This document shows, one piece after another, positions 48,531 through 60,647 of a stretch of 64,000 nt of DNA. How positions within the stretch are numbered: the first letter of the stretch is position 1; each line of letters starts with the position of its first letter. The translations under genes and the position numbers were made by a program. Source of the DNA: Blasia pusilla. Its lineage: Eukaryota; Marchantiophyta; Marchantiopsida; Blasiales. The notes beneath the pieces were generated by a model. It did no database searches, was not told the origin of the DNA, and worked only from the letters and a program-made list of their open reading frames with translations. Location: the NCBI GenBank assembly GCA_050084515.1, contig CM114271.1:23312001-23376000 (forward strand). The letters run 5' to 3'.

Positions 48531-48999
48531 GCATCATTGAGGTTGTTGTTTTTTTTCTTTGAAAGCTGGCCAATGGCCTGGCATCACTGAAGAGGGGATT
48601 GGGTCATAGTTGAGAATGAGATCAAAGGTTGCATTTTCTTGTCAAGAATCGTTGGCATATGGCAACGACATGGTTGTCGCCAACCATTTATGATACTGAA
48701 GGAAGAAGAACTAAAGTTGGTCTTGCTTTTATTTGGATATATGTCTTGGGTATGAGACTTCATCATGATCATCACAAGATCATCCCTCTACGAGTTCACC
48801 ACTCAGACATCAACTATTTCACTCATCCTTTTCATTTAGAATGTTGTTGTATTGTTATTGGATGCGCTGGGTTTCTTACCAAACACACGGGCATGGGTGA
48901 AAAGAAGATTTCCTTATGCTTATGCTCTCGTTCTTGTGGTGCCATGAGTACACAATGTGTGCATAATCCTACCTTTTTATGAAACTCAAAGCACCTTAT
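48531..48999. other. Unassigned sequence between LINE and inverted gypsy end
   Basis: One open frame (48629-48982) without a recognised motif. This segment may be LINE 5' flank, decayed R1 or R2 sequence, or CACTA sequence. I cannot tell which. Confidence 0.35.
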
Positions 49000-49113
49000 C
49001 GTGCACATACACAACATACATCATTGTCACCGAACACACACACAAACACACACGATCCCATGCTAACTCATGGCATCCAAACAACGAGACAAGAAGTACT
49101 ATAATATCTGCAA
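49000..49113 (-). repeat. R4 B2 repeat, 114 bp
   Basis: Second copy of B1 after A2, with a small deletion relative to B1. The flank after it (minus strand ATAAGGTGC) is unrelated, so this is the element end. Confidence 0.75.
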
Positions 49114-49628
49114 TAAAGTAAGATCCAATCTCTCTCTCTACACCATCTCACACCATAGCTCTCAAAGGTGTGCACTCTCTCTCATGTCAAACCAAACCCA
49201 CTCTCCTAATGAGAGGCTTGGGTTACACTCACAAGGCAAGGGACCATAGCTCCGCCGCCTCATGCCAAGAGGTTCAACAAAGAGAGAATGAGCTCTCAAG
49301 CTCTCTCTCCTTGAGATATACCCCTCCCCTCTCCCAAGCTCTCTCCATGGTAACCTATTCTCCCAAGTCACCTCCTTGGCTCTTGACCTGATGGAGGAGG
49401 TCAAGGGCCACTTACCTAAAATATAAAGACAATAATATACTCAAGATGGTACTTACCTAAAATAGTAAGTTCCTCAATATGGCTCCAAATGAGCCAAACG
49501 AAGGGGAAACCTGCTCTCTTAGGTTTCTCGGTGCCTCAGTAGGTCATCCTCGACCTACTCAGCGTGTCCTCCACTACTCATGAAGGCGCTCTACTAGATC
49601 TCACTGATCTATCCTAAAAGACGTGACA
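49114..49628 (-). repeat. R4 A2 repeat, 515 bp
   Basis: Inverted copy of the family I A repeat. It ends at CTTTA, where B2 begins, which fixes the 3' boundary of the A repeat. Confidence 0.8.
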
Positions 49629-49756
49629 GCTGTCGTGCACATACACATCGCTACACAACATACATCGTTGTCACCAAACACACACACAACCACCCACAAT
49701 TCCATGCTAACTCATGGCATCCAAACAACGAGACAAAAGTACTAAAATATCTCCAA
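49629..49756 (-). repeat. R4 B1 repeat, 128 bp
   Basis: Minus-strand order starts TTGGAGATATTTTAGTAC, includes GTTTGGATGCCATGAGTTAG, and ends GTGCACGACAGC next to A2. The junction GACAGCTGTC is a perfect 10 bp palindrome. Confidence 0.78.
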
Positions 49757-49895
49757 TCGCCCCCCCTAGTGGTGGTTAGGTCCCTCTAACTCTAGATAGC
49801 TATCTATCCCTACCTACCATGACATACATCTCTCGGACGCTAAGAGCAAGAAGGCCTGGTGCTCATGTGGCCCCATCGTTAGTCGCCTTCCTATC

Positions 49896-50368
49896 ATCCA
49901 TGTCACAGAAAAATCATGGATTCCTGTCATCCATGTCTATTTGTAGGGACGGGACGAAACACTTTTGTTTGGTGCGTATCCTACAATGCATGGTAGTTCT
50001 AAAGCGTGAAGAGACTCACTCAGCAACGGAGATATTCCCTCCTTCCTATGGAAAATATCCACGTGGATTTTTTAAAGCCTTCTCTATTGTGATCCACCCT
50101 ACTACTAAGTTTTTGCGCCATATTATGTAGTAATTAGGAAATCTAATGACTTGAGTGAGTCATGCCTAATTTCATGTTTTCTATATTTTAATGTGTGTAT
50201 GACTCATGAGTCATACTCAACACTCAAGTGATGACTTTGTTTTTGCTAGACTCTAAAGAATGACTACTAGAGTGACGTTGAGTCATTCTCGTTTATGTAA
50301 GATTACGCATGACTCATTATCTAGTTACAGAGAAATATGAGTCAAGCTTCCTCTAGTCATATAAATGA
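49896..50368. repeat. CACTA right arm with subterminal repeats
   Basis: From about 50130 the ATGACTC/GAGTCAT motif recurs (GAGTGAGTCATGCC, GTATGACTCATGAGTCATAC, GAGTCATTC, ATGAGTCAAGC), as at the left end. 49896-50130 has no identified feature. Confidence 0.7.
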
Positions 50369-50383
50369 CATTTTCTTCTAGTG
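50369..50383 (-). repeat. CACTA right terminal inverted repeat
   Basis: The plus strand reads CATTTTCTTCTAGTG, the exact inverse of the left end. It is followed by TTT (50384-50386). Confidence 0.9.
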
Positions 50384-52026
50384 TTTGTGAGCCGTATGTA
50401 CATAGGATTGTTTATAATCATACTAGTCAAGAGAAGGTTCAAATTGATGGGACCTTTAGACATAGAGAGTGTGCATATAACACCATCCTACGGGGGGTTT
50501 TAAGGATCTGTGTTGTGAGCAATGTTTTAGCATCCCTCAAATGAATTATTTTAGGATGAGAGTGGGTAGAAGTGTGAAATGAATACACAAACGTGGAAGT
50601 AGGAGTCCAATACGTTATCCAAGATACGATTGGAGTATATGACTTCCCCAAAGCTAAGAGATGCTACTAGAGCAACACTTAGAGCTCGTAGGCAAGAAAG
50701 GTGGGATGTATTTTTGTCTTTGTAGGAAATTATGTGCCTTAAACACGAAAAAGAAAAACTTGAATATCATGTTGTATGAGTTGACAAACATGAGAGACAT
50801 CCTTGCTTTCTTTCGAAACATTATTACAGCTTGGAAGAGAGATGCCTTTGGAAGTAAATCAACATTGTGGGATTTCATGACTGATATGGGGAAGAATTTA
50901 AACCGTAAAGAAAGGGGGTTTCAATTTAAGAGGGGAACAAAGCCATAAGTCAAGCATTTTTGCAATGTGGAGATAGACTAGTAGCCCGTTTGATGGCTAT
51001 GAACCTATGTGGTCCAAGCTTGAGGACATTGACTTGGGAAAGAGCAAAGTTGGTTCCTTTTCGAGCGGGTGTGGGACTTGAAATCTTCTCAGAGATAGCA
51101 AGGATATATACTGCTACCAAGGCTAAACTTGGGATTGAAGGGGATGTGCCTGTGGTTTTGGGAGAAGGCGAAACGCCAATCAAACCTAGAGCCAGGTTGG
51201 GGATCATTGCCATTTGGAATATTTCATTCATAATCATTTCTTTCCAGATTCATGGAATGTAAATATATGTGGTTTATTCCTACATGCCTAATGAGTGTAC
51301 ATATGATAATTGGTTTTTCAGGTGGAAATCTAAGCAAGACGTTCTAATTGGATTCTGTGGGGAGGAAGAAAACCATACATGCTCTTTTGGACTAGAGGTG
51401 CATGTTGGTGATTGAGACGAAGGATACAACAAGATTGTATCTACCTTTCAAACCCATGTGTATGGTATATATGCTAGAGTAGTGATAGTAAATCCTTTGC
51501 ATGAGAGATTGCCTAAGCTTGCACTTTGTTTTATTCCTACTTGCAATAGGTTTAAAGCTAGTTGGGTGAGAGAGCATTGGAAATTATTGGAAGAGTATTG
51601 GGGTCTAGAATGTAGAGCAACGACTGGTCCTATAATTGGTCATGATAGTGATGGAGACTCGCGTAGACGCAAATTCATAATGGAAGATGATATTGGAAAA
51701 TCAGGAGTAGTCAATAGATATTGTGTTGGTTGGGACGGATGGGTACTATGAGGAACTATACTTCCCAGTGGAGATGTATGTGGTCTTGGGAATCATGATC
51801 CTTCACATAATGATAAGAAGGCAATCAACCTGTTGGATCGGATGAGCACGCCTTTGGGCTTTAGGAGATCATATAGCTACATTGGAACATGTGATGCTTG
51901 TATTCAAGCATTACTCGTATGACGAGCATAAGCTCAATTTTGATGATGTTTGTCGCAAAGATAGGCAAAATTGGGCAGGGCCCCAAAGGATAGCGAGTAG
52001 GAAAGTGCAAAAGTTGTTGATACACA
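50384..52026 (+). pseudogene. Gene X, 3' half: transposase-like protein with an intron
   Basis: From the TTT duplication the frame continues the 5' half with CEPYVHRIVYNHT and VQIDGTFRHREC. After a one-base slip in a G run near 50498 it gives CCEQCFSIPQMNYFRMRV. 50661-50948 and 50960-51262 follow across another slip. A canonical intron (GT at 51199, TTTTTCAG ending 51321) joins KPRA to WKSKQDVLIGF in frame. 51458-51751 has YARVVIVNPLHERLPKLAL, CNRF, GPIIGHDSDGDSRRRKF and GWDGW. Decayed frames up to 52026 include DRQNWAGPQRI. The SDGD box could be a catalytic Asp of an RNase-H-like transposase, but I do not recognise the family. R5 cuts it at 52027. Confidence 0.5.
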
Positions 52027-52394
52027 TATCATGACCATACGGATTATGTCGTAGAGTATAGTGTGCTAGTAGAGGCCATACCTTATGTAGGATCGTAGTG
52101 GCTAGGTAGAGATGCGGTTTCATACATAGGGTTGGGGGTTACTCAATTGGGGGTGATTTTCCCAGTAAGGCCCGCTCTTAAGTTGGAGGATAAAGTGTGG
52201 AGTGCACCCAAAGAACAGTCAGTTCTTTGAGTTGAGCCTGTTGCGTTGGGAGTTAGCCTTGGTAGTGAGTAGAGCTCTTGGCTATGGTGTTTCCCGCAAG
52301 CTTCGACCTAGATTCTCCCATCGTGGAGTGGGTTTGGCTCGATTGTATGTGATTCTATATGTGTTTTATGATAGTAGGTCTTTCACGGATTTCA
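52027..52394 (+). repeat. R5 A1 repeat, 368 bp
   Basis: Matches R3 A1 over its length and ends GGATTTCA at the same point. The TATA box is altered (GATAAAG). Confidence 0.85.
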
Positions 52395-53830
52395 CTCAAA
52401 ACTGAAGTAGATCAATGGTAGCTTCGATTGTGGATAAGTAGGATCTGGTTAGGGCTGATTGTGTACTCAGCCGTGGATGTTCGTGGCTTGTGGCCTATGT
52501 TGGAGGTGTGAATCTGGTGCGTGGTTGGTTGGGAAAGAAGTGCCTTGCTGAGAGCTTTTCGACGTGCTTTAGATCGCCGGATTTTGTCAAGGGAGTTGGA
52601 AGTTATCAAGGATTCAAGATTCTGGTTCGTGTTTGACGATTTTCTCATGTGGAGAGCTTAGAGTGCGGAAGCTGTGTTGAAGTTCATCCAGATCGGGTGA
52701 GAGGTTCCTATTGCTACTTGTATTGTGATCTCATGTGAAGCTATCTGCTCGAGTGTGTGGAGCGTTGCGGATTTTTGCGTGCACGAAACTCGGCGGAAGC
52801 GCCGTCGGATTTGCGATTCTCGAGGTGTATGGATAGCAAGTTTGTCTGATTTTTAGCTCGGAGTACAGAGCTCGGTTGTAGCTTTTTTTTGTGGAGAAAG
52901 CTATGGTGGTCAACTGATTTCTGGTTGAAACAGATTCAATTTTGGTTGAGGATTTAAGGAGTAATTTTTTATTGAAATTTTGCGGACTAGCTCAAGGTCT
53001 AGCTATGGTGGACAGCGGATCGGAGGGGCTGGTTGGTTGGTGACTCGTTCATTGTTGGAGACGCCTATCCCATTGGGGGCGCCCTGGTTGGGCCTCTCTC
53101 CATAGCGAAGCATGAAGAAGCGTGGCGAACGGGGCATGTCTCGAGCATTTCGAGGCTTCGAGGCAACTCGTGGTAGCTCTGGGCGTGAGGCAGTTTTTGC
53201 AAGATTTGTGATTTGAGTGTTGCATAACTCGTCACCCATCTTTGGGCTATTCTGCCTAGAAGACGCTTAACTGCTGAGTTCTTAACTATGCCAGTGTACA
53301 CACTGGTGTAGCTCATTTGGTGCTGTTCGGAGAGGTGTTAGGCACTTTATGCATCTCAGGTTTTTGGTTGATGGACCTCTAGTGCATAGTACGGTGTAGC
53401 CTTTCCATGCATGTGATATTTTCAAGTGCTGGGAGTTTGACTAGCACGTCATCGACTCGCGGCGGAGTAGCTATTGCGTTAGAATTGTGTGGTGGGTTTT
53501 CTGGATTCAGGGGGCGCCACGTTTGGTGGATTGTGTTACCTTGATTTCCATTTGCGATTGGAGGATTGTCATTGGACTTCTTGTGTTTGGATCCCCTCCA
53601 TCGTTGCTTCTTGCTTGCGCGCCCATTGTTAGGGTTGACGCTGATTTCCAGAGTAGTGTTACTCCTTGTGTGCTACCGGGTAGTGAGGTCTGGAGTGATG
53701 TTGATGAGACCGTGGGAAGCTTCTTGTGGTGATGACAGGTTAAGTTTCCTACACCCATAGCTAGTAGAGCTAGAATAGTACAGCGACATGGACATCACTT
53801 GGTTACTTAGTGGTGGTAATTTGGTGGTGG

Positions 53831-54156
53831 TGCGGCATCGGTGTTGGTCATCACGGAGCTGTTTGGTGGTCTGGTTGGGGACCGTGGTGCGGACAGTGGA
53901 GGTTTTACACGGAGTGGATTGAGGTATCGGCTACCTTTTCTACTTCCGACGGTTGATGAAGAGGAGGACGAGGTGTTCCAAACACCGAGTCTTCTACGTT
54001 GTTATTGAGTGTTGCAGTTCCATTAATCTAGGACATGGATGGAAGATATGGGGCCATGAAGGGCCCACGAAGATACTCGGGTGCAGTGGGCTCCATTGAG
54101 TTGGAAGACTTCATGCAGGAGTTTGATACGTGGTGTGATATGCAGATGTTGCGGAA
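53831..54156 (+). pseudogene. R5 gag, N-terminal fragment
   Basis: The DNA parallels 33320-33642 of R3. The last stretch (54035 on) reads MDGRYGAMKGPRRYSGAVGS, then ELEDFMQEFDTWCDMQMLRK, and is replaced by GA-rich X2 sequence. A deletion near 53970 and a stop near 54005 also break it. Confidence 0.75.
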
Positions 54157-54556
54157 GTGCGGTAAGAGGAGAGGAAGAGAGGAAGAGAGGAGAGAGGAGA
54201 GAGGAAACTACCTTCAACTGAAATAGATACTTTTTTTTAAGAGAGTTTCCGTTGGATTGAAGAGAGGAAACTTTTTGTGTGAATTTTTTTGCACTTTTTT
54301 TCAGTTATTGGGTCCCATAAGTTTTTTTTTTTTTTTTCTCTTCCATATTTTGGCAACCCATCGAGTCCGAGGAGTTGCAAATTGCATAAAATATACAAAA
54401 CTAAAAAAGCAGTGGAATCATAAGTGTGGAATCAATCACTTTTTCCATCCAAGGTCTGGAAACAATCTACCATTTGCCCTATGCTGAATAGAGTTCAAAC
54501 TCAAAGTGAAGGTTCTTGAAAAATGAAAGTACAATCTAAAACCTCATTTTGCATCC

Positions 54557-57500
54557 TCAAAGAATTGGTTGGTGGATTCCTACTCCTACCTCCGACTCTC
54601 TTAAAATTACCAGCGACACATAGTACATGTGCTTACAAGGGAAATACCTTTTGCCACTTGTCTCTCTTTGGACAAAGTCATCACATGAACATGTGGGAAA
54701 GCAACAGATGTGCACCACATACACCCCTGTGACACTTGAATTTACAGTGTTGTTCCTGACCCAATACATCCTTCCTATTCCATTGCCACTCAAGACATCT
54801 TTCGTGGCGATGATCTCCATTTTTGCCTCCCAAGATGATGCAATTCGCTTTGCTCTCTCCACCATTGGCCTACACATTCTGTTTCTCTTCACTCCATTTC
54901 TAGACTCAAACAGAAATAATGGATTGAGATCATCCAACTTCTCCGGGTACATGTTGACATCAATCTTGGGTTGAATATGAAATGCAAAGGTCTCTGTAAT
55001 GCAAACATGCTCCGAACTTCCCCCGTCTACGAGTCTGAAACCGGCACTTGTAAGATTGTCCACTTCGTCTTGAGTGCAGTTCGTACCTGCGGCGATGGGC
55101 CAAATTGTGGGGGTATTCCCCGGAGCTCCAATGGCAACCGGATAAGACTTCCGGAAAGCGCAAGATTCATTTGGGTAGAAGAAGTACTTCAATTGATCAC
55201 CGGTCCTCGTGAAACGATCAAAGGTTTTGAGTCCCCAAAACCCAATCTCTAGTCCTTGTCGATTCTTATTTAGGAAAGTGCCGCATGCTCTCCTAATGCC
55301 ATCAGATCTGCCGTAGGTGGGTCCACGCCCTGGGGTTACTCCGAGATATATGCGTTTTAGGTTGCAATCCACCTCCATTACCGAATCCCATATTGTTGAA
55401 CCATTTGTTGGATGCGAACTTCCAAAGAACGGAGGGCTTTTGAAATAAAACATTCACGATTTTGGAGAAGTAACTCCATCACGGATTTGAGACGGGTCCG
55501 GGTCCCCGAATACATGGGCGGCGTAATTTCCTCATCCAAATCAATCACCGGATTCGTTCCTCGATGTCGCCTCTTCACCGCTGAAGTCAAGGTCTCCACG
55601 AGTCTCGCTTCGGATGTCTACCACCATTAGATGGGATGTCTTGAAACGCCTATGAATATCCCCACCAATGTGTACATCTTGCTCGAGGGGAGTTCCAAAT
55701 AACCGGTTGAAGGCTTCCACATACATTTTTTCATCACCAGATCTCACAAATCCCCGACATAGAGCTTGAGATCGACGGCCCCTTTCCTTTTGTTATGCCT
55801 TTGTGAGGAAGATATGGGATGTGAGACTATAGCATTGCTCTTGCCAGGTCTTGCCGGGCATGCCTCCACAAGTGAAATTTGTTGGCATGCTTGTGACGAC
55901 CTCCGGGAGGAATGTCGCTCCACTTGTGTTGGGGCAGAGGGTATTTTCATGAACGTTCAATCCCTGCAACGACGGAAATGTTAGAAGGAAACGAAAATCA
56001 CTCAGGAGTCAAAGAAATAAGCTACCTGTCGGAACCAGACGGGTTGCAGGCCCGAGGCATCCCATGAATGACTCTGCGACCCGTCGGGTCCACTCGGGTT
56101 GCACACTTGGTCTGGATGCAACCCGTCGGTATCCGTCGGGTTGCACACTCGGGCAACCCGTCGCATCCGACAACTTGCTTGGTTTCTTTGGTTTGAAATC
56201 CCTATAGTTCCCACGCTTCTCACCGTGAGCTACAACTTTACAAACAATTATGAGTATGAGCTTGACAAGACAAAATAGTGAACTCACCTGCCGCATGAAG
56301 TTTCCCCATTGTCTCATACGTACAGTCCACCAACTCAACCAAGAGCACAACTCTTTGTACTTCCCCTCAATCCCATGCTTCCTCCACCACCCATGAATTT
56401 CTTCCTGGCATTACATGGCTGCTTCAAGGTTTTTTGTCCCTTGTAACGTTGGAGTAGAGTGACATGCTCTGTCCTCTTATTCTCCTTGATGCAAGATTTG
56501 GTGTACTGGGTCATAGACTGTTGCCAATGGAAAGCATCCGACCTTTCCCTCTCCGGTTGAACCTCTCCACCCCATAACACTTCTAGGATAGCAATCCACC
56601 CAGGTTGTGCATTGTCTGCCATGAACCCATAAATTTCCGGTGGTGGCCTTTTGTTTTCCTTCACCACCTCCAATAAGAGTAAACAACACTTCTTCAAACT
56701 GCCAACGTCTTCTGCCTTTACTTCACAGAAAAATATAGTTTTGAGTCCCTTCTCCACATGGTCATAAACATGAGCACCCGTCCTCAACCATCCGTTCAAA
56801 GACTCAGAGTAGCAAATATCAAAGCTTACCCGGTGCCAGTAAAGATCTTCCCCTTCCTCATTCGATCTATAAAATCGAGGCCACTCGACAGACGTGTGGT
56901 TGACATTTTGAAGACATAGGCCTTGGATCCCTCGCCTCCTTGGCCCATGAACTGCCATCTCTGAATGAATGGAAATGTGGAGTTGGCCTTGATTCTGGCG
57001 ATGACATCCATTTCGGCCGTCTTTTCATCCAGAACTCGTATTTGACGCAGCAAATTCCGGAAGCATTCAGGATCAGCGAGAAATGCGAGATTTTCCTTGA
57101 GTTGTTTCTCCTCAACCGCCGTGATCTCGCCCTGTCCAGGGATTCCAAGCAATTTTTCACAAATTTGTGATGCCGTTGTGAGCTTGATCACCCGGGCTTT
57201 GAACCGGAGAGTTTTCAGAGACCTCGGCAACTTTCTTCGCCACATCCTCCTTGATGTGTCTCTGAATTGCATCGGTCAGAGGATGAGTGTGGGAGCCAAC
57301 ATGAACTTCCAGCCTTGTGTACTCTGACGTGGAGCCCAAGTCGTGGACAATGAAAAATATGTATGCAGGACACGCTCCAACGCAGAAGGGCGATGCCTGA
57401 CAATGAGGACATCGATGGCCTCCCGGCGGTATGGTGGCACCGACCTCGTATGGAGTTTCTGCATTCTTGGGGGGGAATTGCGACGTATTGACTCGCCCGT

Positions 57501-58302
57501 TGCGCTCTAGATATGGGCATGCTGGACTTCTACACTCCAAGGCTCCGACGCATTGGCGGCAGGAGACAATCCAAGGACCATCTGGAATTGAAGCACTAGT
57601 CCGTTGAAGCCTGCACCATCGATGACAATCAAACTTTCTGTCCATACCCTTCAGGCGTCCTCCATCTTTCTTTTGAGCAGGAGCAGCAAGTGGAGGCAAC
57701 TCAAAAATGCAATTACCATCGTACGTGGGTGGCAGCTCGTCGACAAGAATGTGCTTGAACATTTTCAAGGCCAGAGACGAAAGCAAACTATTTCCTGATA
57801 CTCGCAAGAGGAACAAGTAGGCGGACAGAGGGCCCAGTTGGTGTCCGACAGATCCACTGAGGTTGATAACATCCGGAATCTCTTCAGGAAGAATATTGAT
57901 ACGAGCGTGTGAAGTTGGAGTCAAAGCCGGATCTGCAGAGCTTGGAGTTGCAAACGTAGAGCACGGAGCACTAGGAAATTCTAGACCGTCTACTTGGGAA
58001 ACAGACGAATTCAGGGGCATGCCGTAAACTCTGTATTGACCATTTGCTAGAGGTAGGAGATTCCATACTTTACGGTCTGAGGTCACTGGCTGGACCGTCT
58101 CACCTATTATGTCTTCCGTACCGTCCACCCTAACATCTTTGGATACAAAGATGGTTCCAATTTGGAGAAGAAATCGAACAGAGAGAAAATTTTCATCCAC
58201 TGCTATGAAAGACTCACGAGCTTGCGGTCGAATGATTTCTGATTGAGGAAGGGCCGCTAGATGACTACCACAAGTGAGGTTAACATAATTATCCATTCCC
58301 AT
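54557..58302 (-). pseudogene. X2 DDE transposase with GCM/WRKY-like zinc finger and SWIM finger
   Basis: 58302-57157 (start MGMDNYVNLTCG, about 25 bp below a minus-strand TATA) ends in a Cys-rich zone (CRQC, CRSPACPYLE, HRCPHC) and VGSHTHPLTD, like GCM/WRKY/FLYWCH fingers. 57272-56826 continues after a one-base shift. 56958-56335 has the probable catalytic core: RVSFDICYSESLNGW, FMADNAQPGWIAIL and SDAFHWQQS. Near 56330-56289, LCSWLSWWTVRMRQWGNFMRQ ends at a CAG/GTGAGT donor. The intron spans 55964-56287. Later frames lead to 55453-54557, with the SWIM motif CSCDDFVQRETSGKRYFPCK followed by H. This domain order is like MULE-type transposases. At least three frameshifts suggest a decayed copy. 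Family placement is tentative. Confidence 0.62.
55964..56287 (-). other. Intron of X2 transposase, with palindromic repeats
   Basis: Minus-strand donor CAG/GTGAGTT and acceptor TTGCAG/GGATTG. It contains four or so copies or half-copies of the CAACCCGTCGG palindrome (56030-56175). Confidence 0.65.
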
Positions 58303-58350
58303 AAATTTCGTACGGGAGGAGGATGAGAATGAGAAAGAGAATGAGAATTT

Positions 58351-58360
58351 TTAATTTATA
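58351..58360 (-). promoter_or_regulatory. Candidate TATA box of X2 transposase gene
   Basis: Minus strand TATAAATTAA, about 50 bp before the ATG at 58302. Confidence 0.5.
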
Positions 58361-59172
58361 GTGAATAGGAAAATAGATACTCTTGATAGATTTTTACTGA
58401 CAAGATGAATTCGGTAGGTGACATTTTTTACACAATGGATCCAATTCTGTTGCAACAGATTCAATTCTGTTGCAATGTGTTACCGGATTTGGGAAGCAGA
58501 GACGTGGGTTGCGAAGCATACTTCATTTTGTTGGAACCCGTCGGAGTCCTGATAACTCAACAATTAACCCAAGCTAACCGAAGCCTGCAACCCGTCCGCT
58601 TCGGACGGGTTGCACGCTTCTGCCTTACCTTCAAACGCAAACATGGTCGAAGCTGGCAACCCGTCGCTATACGACGAGTTGCTCGGATACCGCTCCTTCT
58701 TGCCCGAAGATGCCGGAGGCATGCAAACCGTCTGTTCCCGACGAGTTCCGCGAGTGCCGCACCTATTTGCCCAAAGACGGCAAGGCGTGCAACACGTCGC
58801 CCTCCAACGGGTTGGGCAAGGGCCTCGCCTTGTGGTGCTTACATGAAGGAAGTGTGCAACCTGTCGGACTCCGACGAGTTGCGCAGGAAGCCCGCGTTGT
58901 TAACCCTTGACGAGGGAAGCGTGCAACCCAACAGTCTCCGACGGATTGCCTGGGTACGTCCCGTTCTTGTCCAAACACGGCGGAGGCGCGCAACATGTCG
59001 GTCTCCGACGGGTTGCGCGGGTACCTCGCGTTCTTGTTCGAAGACAACGGAGGCGCTCAACCCATTAGTCTCCGACGGGTTGCCATTTTTCACGTCTGGA
59101 CTTCCGTAACCTCTGGCACGTCGCCGTCAAAAGGACGACGGGACCCAACGTTCAGCCCAACGGCTAGAAAAG

Positions 59173-59178
59173 TATAAA
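59173..59178 (+). promoter_or_regulatory. Candidate TATA box of the X2 plus-strand gene
   Basis: TATAAA within AAAGTATAAACAGGG, about 290 bp before the ATG at 59464. Confidence 0.5.
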
Positions 59179-60093
59179 CAGGGCAGAAATCGCTCATTTT
59201 TGGTTTCTCATTTCGCGATCTCCATTCCTCTCTCTCCCGCGCAGCCGCTGATCAGATACCAAGGGGCGTTTCACAAGGCGAGTCATCGCGAGTCGATATG
59301 AGGGAACGAGAGCGAGACTGTTCGATCGAACGAGAGCGAGACGGTGCGACTGAACGATCGCGAGACGATTCGAGCTACCCATCAAGGCGACTCATCTTGA
59401 CATCAGCAAGGCGACTGATCAAGCGATTCATCGTGGACATAGGTGGAGGCATTTCCCGAAAAAATGACGAGGAAAAAATCACAAGCCAACAAGTTTGGGA
59501 GCTTCACTCCGAAGTCCATTAGGACTCCTGCGTCAGCATCTCCAGGGCCTCGTTCGGAGAATGAAATTAGGCAGCAAGAAATCGAGGAGCGCGAAAGGGA
59601 AGCGGAGATGCACAACGAGGAGCTTCTTGCGAGACGTGTTCAAGAAGCACTCGATAGATAGAACGCAGAGGTTGAGACGTCGCAGGCCTTGAAGAAAAGG
59701 ATCGCCGACGAAAAGAGAGAAAAGAAGCGTCTGGACGTGTCGGTGAGGAGAGTAGAATTGGCTAAAGCAAGGAGGGAAAAAGCGATAGCCATTGACGATA
59801 GCCCTGCCCATCCAACCGAAAGTGTTGAGGTGTAGGAAATATCCCCGATGAAGTCTGGGGACACAATCAATATAGCGGAAATGCCAGAAGTTCAAATCAC
59901 GGACGATGAGGTCATGAGGACCGCCGGCGTGGAGATGGTGGACATTGCCGAAGAAGCCGGAGAGCGGTCATTCTCGTCTCCAAGCCCGGCGGAAGATATC
60001 GACCTCTATCGGATCGACGAGTTCCCAGTCGATTTGCCAGCTTCTGTCTCACACAAGTTGGCTGGTCAAGAAACCGATCCAATTTTCGAGCGG

Positions 60094-60183
60094 GTAAGAG
60101 AGGATATGGGTTTTTAGAATTATGTGAATTACAATTCATTGGGAATTCAGTGTAGCTTATTGATCTTGTCCCGATTCAAACAG
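60094..60183 (+). other. Intron 1 of the X2 plus-strand gene
   Basis: CGG/GTAAGAG donor and TTCAAACAG acceptor, 90 bp, keeps the frame (ERVVKQMEG across the join). It carries no palindromes. Confidence 0.7.
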
Positions 60184-60647
60184 GTGGTAAAGCAGATGGA
60201 GGGTCACAACGCCCCGAGGATTCCACTCTATCGATTGTGGACAATGGAATACGTCCGCGAAATTCAGTCCGACAAGGACATCGCGAAGCTTAAACAATCG
60301 GCGGCGACAACATCCTATGTCGATAGCTTTCCTCCCTTCTATGTTCAGCCTTACAACGAGCATGGAACGCAAGCCCTGGTTACGGAGGAGGAGTTGGAAA
60401 AGCTTGACACATTCTGGAGGATGAGAGACCAGGATTTCAGAAGGCAAGTAGAGGGCACGGAATTCAGCTGGATGAGGAATCTGTATTTCTTCATCTGGGA
60501 TGGAAATCATAGGTTTATGGCGTGGACCAAGTTTGCAGAGGAGCAGCCCAACTCCTTGGAGGCACATTTTTGCGTGAAGGTAGTGGTCCTTCATCCATTC
60601 CCTCATCACATGGCGACGATGGAGATGGCAATGCATGCCATGAACAC

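Larger units (their letters stand above)
49000..49895 (-). mobile_element. Gypsy element R4 (family I), inverted 3' end only
   Basis: Read on the minus strand from 49895: a post-PHD tail (GCGACTAACGATGGGGC, matching 40519 on in R3), AGTTAGAGGGACCTAACC, a G run, B1 (49629-49756), A2 (49114-49628), B2 (49000-49113). A2 is the same repeat as R1 A1, with TGTCACG at its start. The opposite orientation means it is not the simple continuation of R1 or R2. Confidence 0.78.
52027..54156 (+). mobile_element. Gypsy element R5 (family II), 5' part only
   Basis: A1 repeat (52027-52394, first bases TATC instead of TGTC), leader (52395-53830) and gag start, all parallel to R3. It stops within gag at 54156, where X2 begins. 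The rest should lie beyond the window. Confidence 0.85.
58303..59463. promoter_or_regulatory. Divergent intergenic spacer of X2 with eight diverged palindromes
   Basis: It lies between the two divergent genes. From about 58540 to 59085 there is a palindrome about every 65 bp, all of the CAACCCGTCGG type, in various states of decay. The best is 58587-58613 (arm GCAACCCGTCCG, loop CTT, exact inverse arm). TATA candidates lie at both sides. 59280-59380 has GAGCGAGAC/GATCG short repeats. The regular spacing suggests protein-binding sites, but this is inference. Confidence 0.55.

Noticed and set aside
58405-59109. Plus-strand ORF of 234 codons in the X2 spacer
   Set aside because: Its apparent repeats (TGC..RRVA) come from the palindromes in the spacer. 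It has no domain and lies upstream of the TATA box of the real gene.
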